The notes under the pieces: generated by a model
The model's database searches: none
What the model was told of the DNA's origin: nothing
The model's input: the letters and a program-made list of their open reading frames with translations, nothing else
Shown: positions 63,144-64,000 of the stretch, piece after piece
Layout: the number at the start of each line of letters is the position of its first letter
Position numbering within the stretch: the stretch's first letter is position 1
Origin: Actinernus sp. WN-2022
Lineage: Eukaryota > Cnidaria > Anthozoa > Actiniaria > Actinernidae
DNA length: 64,000 nucleotides
Direction: 5' to 3'
Assembly (NCBI GenBank): GCA_030867875.1
Contig: JAOWCC010001368.1
Span: forward strand, 2,232,001 to 2,296,000
Made by a program: the position numbers and the translations under genes

Positions 63144-64000
63144 GTTCATTAAACCAAAGTTGAAATCTATGATACAAGGGAAGAGAAGCCTGTTGAGGTG
63201 AAATAGGAATTTATTGAACAGTTGCGAGATTCACGGCTCTCCTGAGAACAAAAAATTAGACTGCGAGCAATCCCTCCTAGCTTCGTACACCAACAACGGA
63301 GGCAAAAAAGAGCGACTGTTCGCAGTCCAACAAAATAGTTACTGGGACGGATCAAGGTTTCTCGGAGGGGATTCATTATGAGTTCAATCATGGTAACCAA
63401 CGTCGCGGTTGGAGGAAAAGAGCCTGGGAACGAGGTTGCATGGTAACTTCTAGGTTTTTCTTTATATAAGAAGAGAAAAAGGGTTCGATAGAGAGAAAGG
63501 TGGGTTTAATCGAACTCCCTTTGATCCCTTTGATCCCCTGGATCCGCCCTAGAGTTGCATCATGTTCAGCTTAACGGTATATTATTATTTTGAAGTTTAT
63601 TAATCTGTTCAACTTCATTTCTGAATGTATACTCTCGTAATATATATAAATTCTGGAGGTAGAATAATTTCTCTGAATAAATAAATATATCTCTCTTTTC
63701 ATAATAAATAATTTTCACTCTGTATATATATATATATATCATATGTATCATATGTCAAAGCTAAATATAGTATGTGTATGATTTATTTGAGCATTTCACC
63801 AGCACATTCAGCCAGGAAGTTATAATCAGAATGAAAATCAAAAATCGTGATTTACGTCTATGGATGGCGTCCGTGCAACTGACATGTCAGTACAACTAGT
63901 TCAAAATAGGTTGGCATGCACATGCAACACATCCGATTAGACTGGATCATTTACTGACCGAATGAGTGCGAATAATGCTCAAAAGACGAGAAACACGGTT
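63144..64000. other. Right edge, no gene recognised
   Basis: A (TA)n microsatellite at 63720-63740 and AT-rich sequence. An inverted CAGTCTAATTT/GACTGCGAAC-like pair near 63258-63330 (GACTGCGAGCAATC / GACTGTTCGCAGTC) is weak. Confidence 0.35.

Overview
This window is metazoan nuclear DNA, most likely from an anthozoan cnidarian (a stony coral or a close relative). The reasons are large intron-rich genes with GT-AG introns, AT-rich non-coding sequence, TTAGGG-type telomere-like words, LINE, tRNA-derived SINE and foldback/MITE debris, and gene fragments of kinds I associate with coral genomes. No bacterial or organellar gene organisation is present. A 100-N assembly gap lies at 17865-17964. Species cannot be named from the sequence.

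The dominant gene is a complete vigilin (HDLBP) orthologue on the minus strand. It runs from a start codon at 60628 down to a stop at 22935. I reconstructed 20 coding exons with consensus splice sites and continuous reading frame, giving about 1318 residues with 15 KH domains. Twelve KH domains keep a GxxG loop; KH1, KH3 and KH11 are degenerate, at the same positions as in vertebrate vigilin. A probable 5' UTR exon (from 60805), a CCAAT/E-box promoter region near 61030 and a poly(A) signal near 22442 frame the gene.

Left of vigilin (1-22.4 kb) the window is mostly mobile DNA with gene pieces. These are a small plus-strand terminal exon (2180-2506), a convergent two-exon minus-strand gene with a nuclear-localisation-like N-terminus (3090-4188), two degenerate non-LTR retrotransposons (4990-7040 and 7195-8250), a decayed coding cluster (11-14 kb), an inverted duplication of a gene fragment resembling the N-terminal part of cnidarian G2E3-like proteins next to the assembly gap (16.8-17.9 kb), and an orphan terminal exon with a CxxC motif and poly(A) signal (21128-21259).

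The introns of vigilin hold the most unusual structure. The last intron contains a 5.1-kb inverted-repeat element carrying a C2H2 zinc-finger ORF and an acidic ORF; its right arm appears to have lost about 960 bp that the left arm keeps. Other introns hold a TIR element filled by a 31-bp minisatellite that looks seeded from its own terminal repeat, a 111-bp satellite with four-unit higher-order periodicity, an 81/87-bp satellite abutting a hAT-like MITE, two MULE-like foldbacks with 9-bp target duplications, a TIR element with telomere-like repeats ending about 20 bp from a splice donor, and a 35-bp array containing a splice acceptor. Despite this load, every vigilin coding exon and splice site remains intact.
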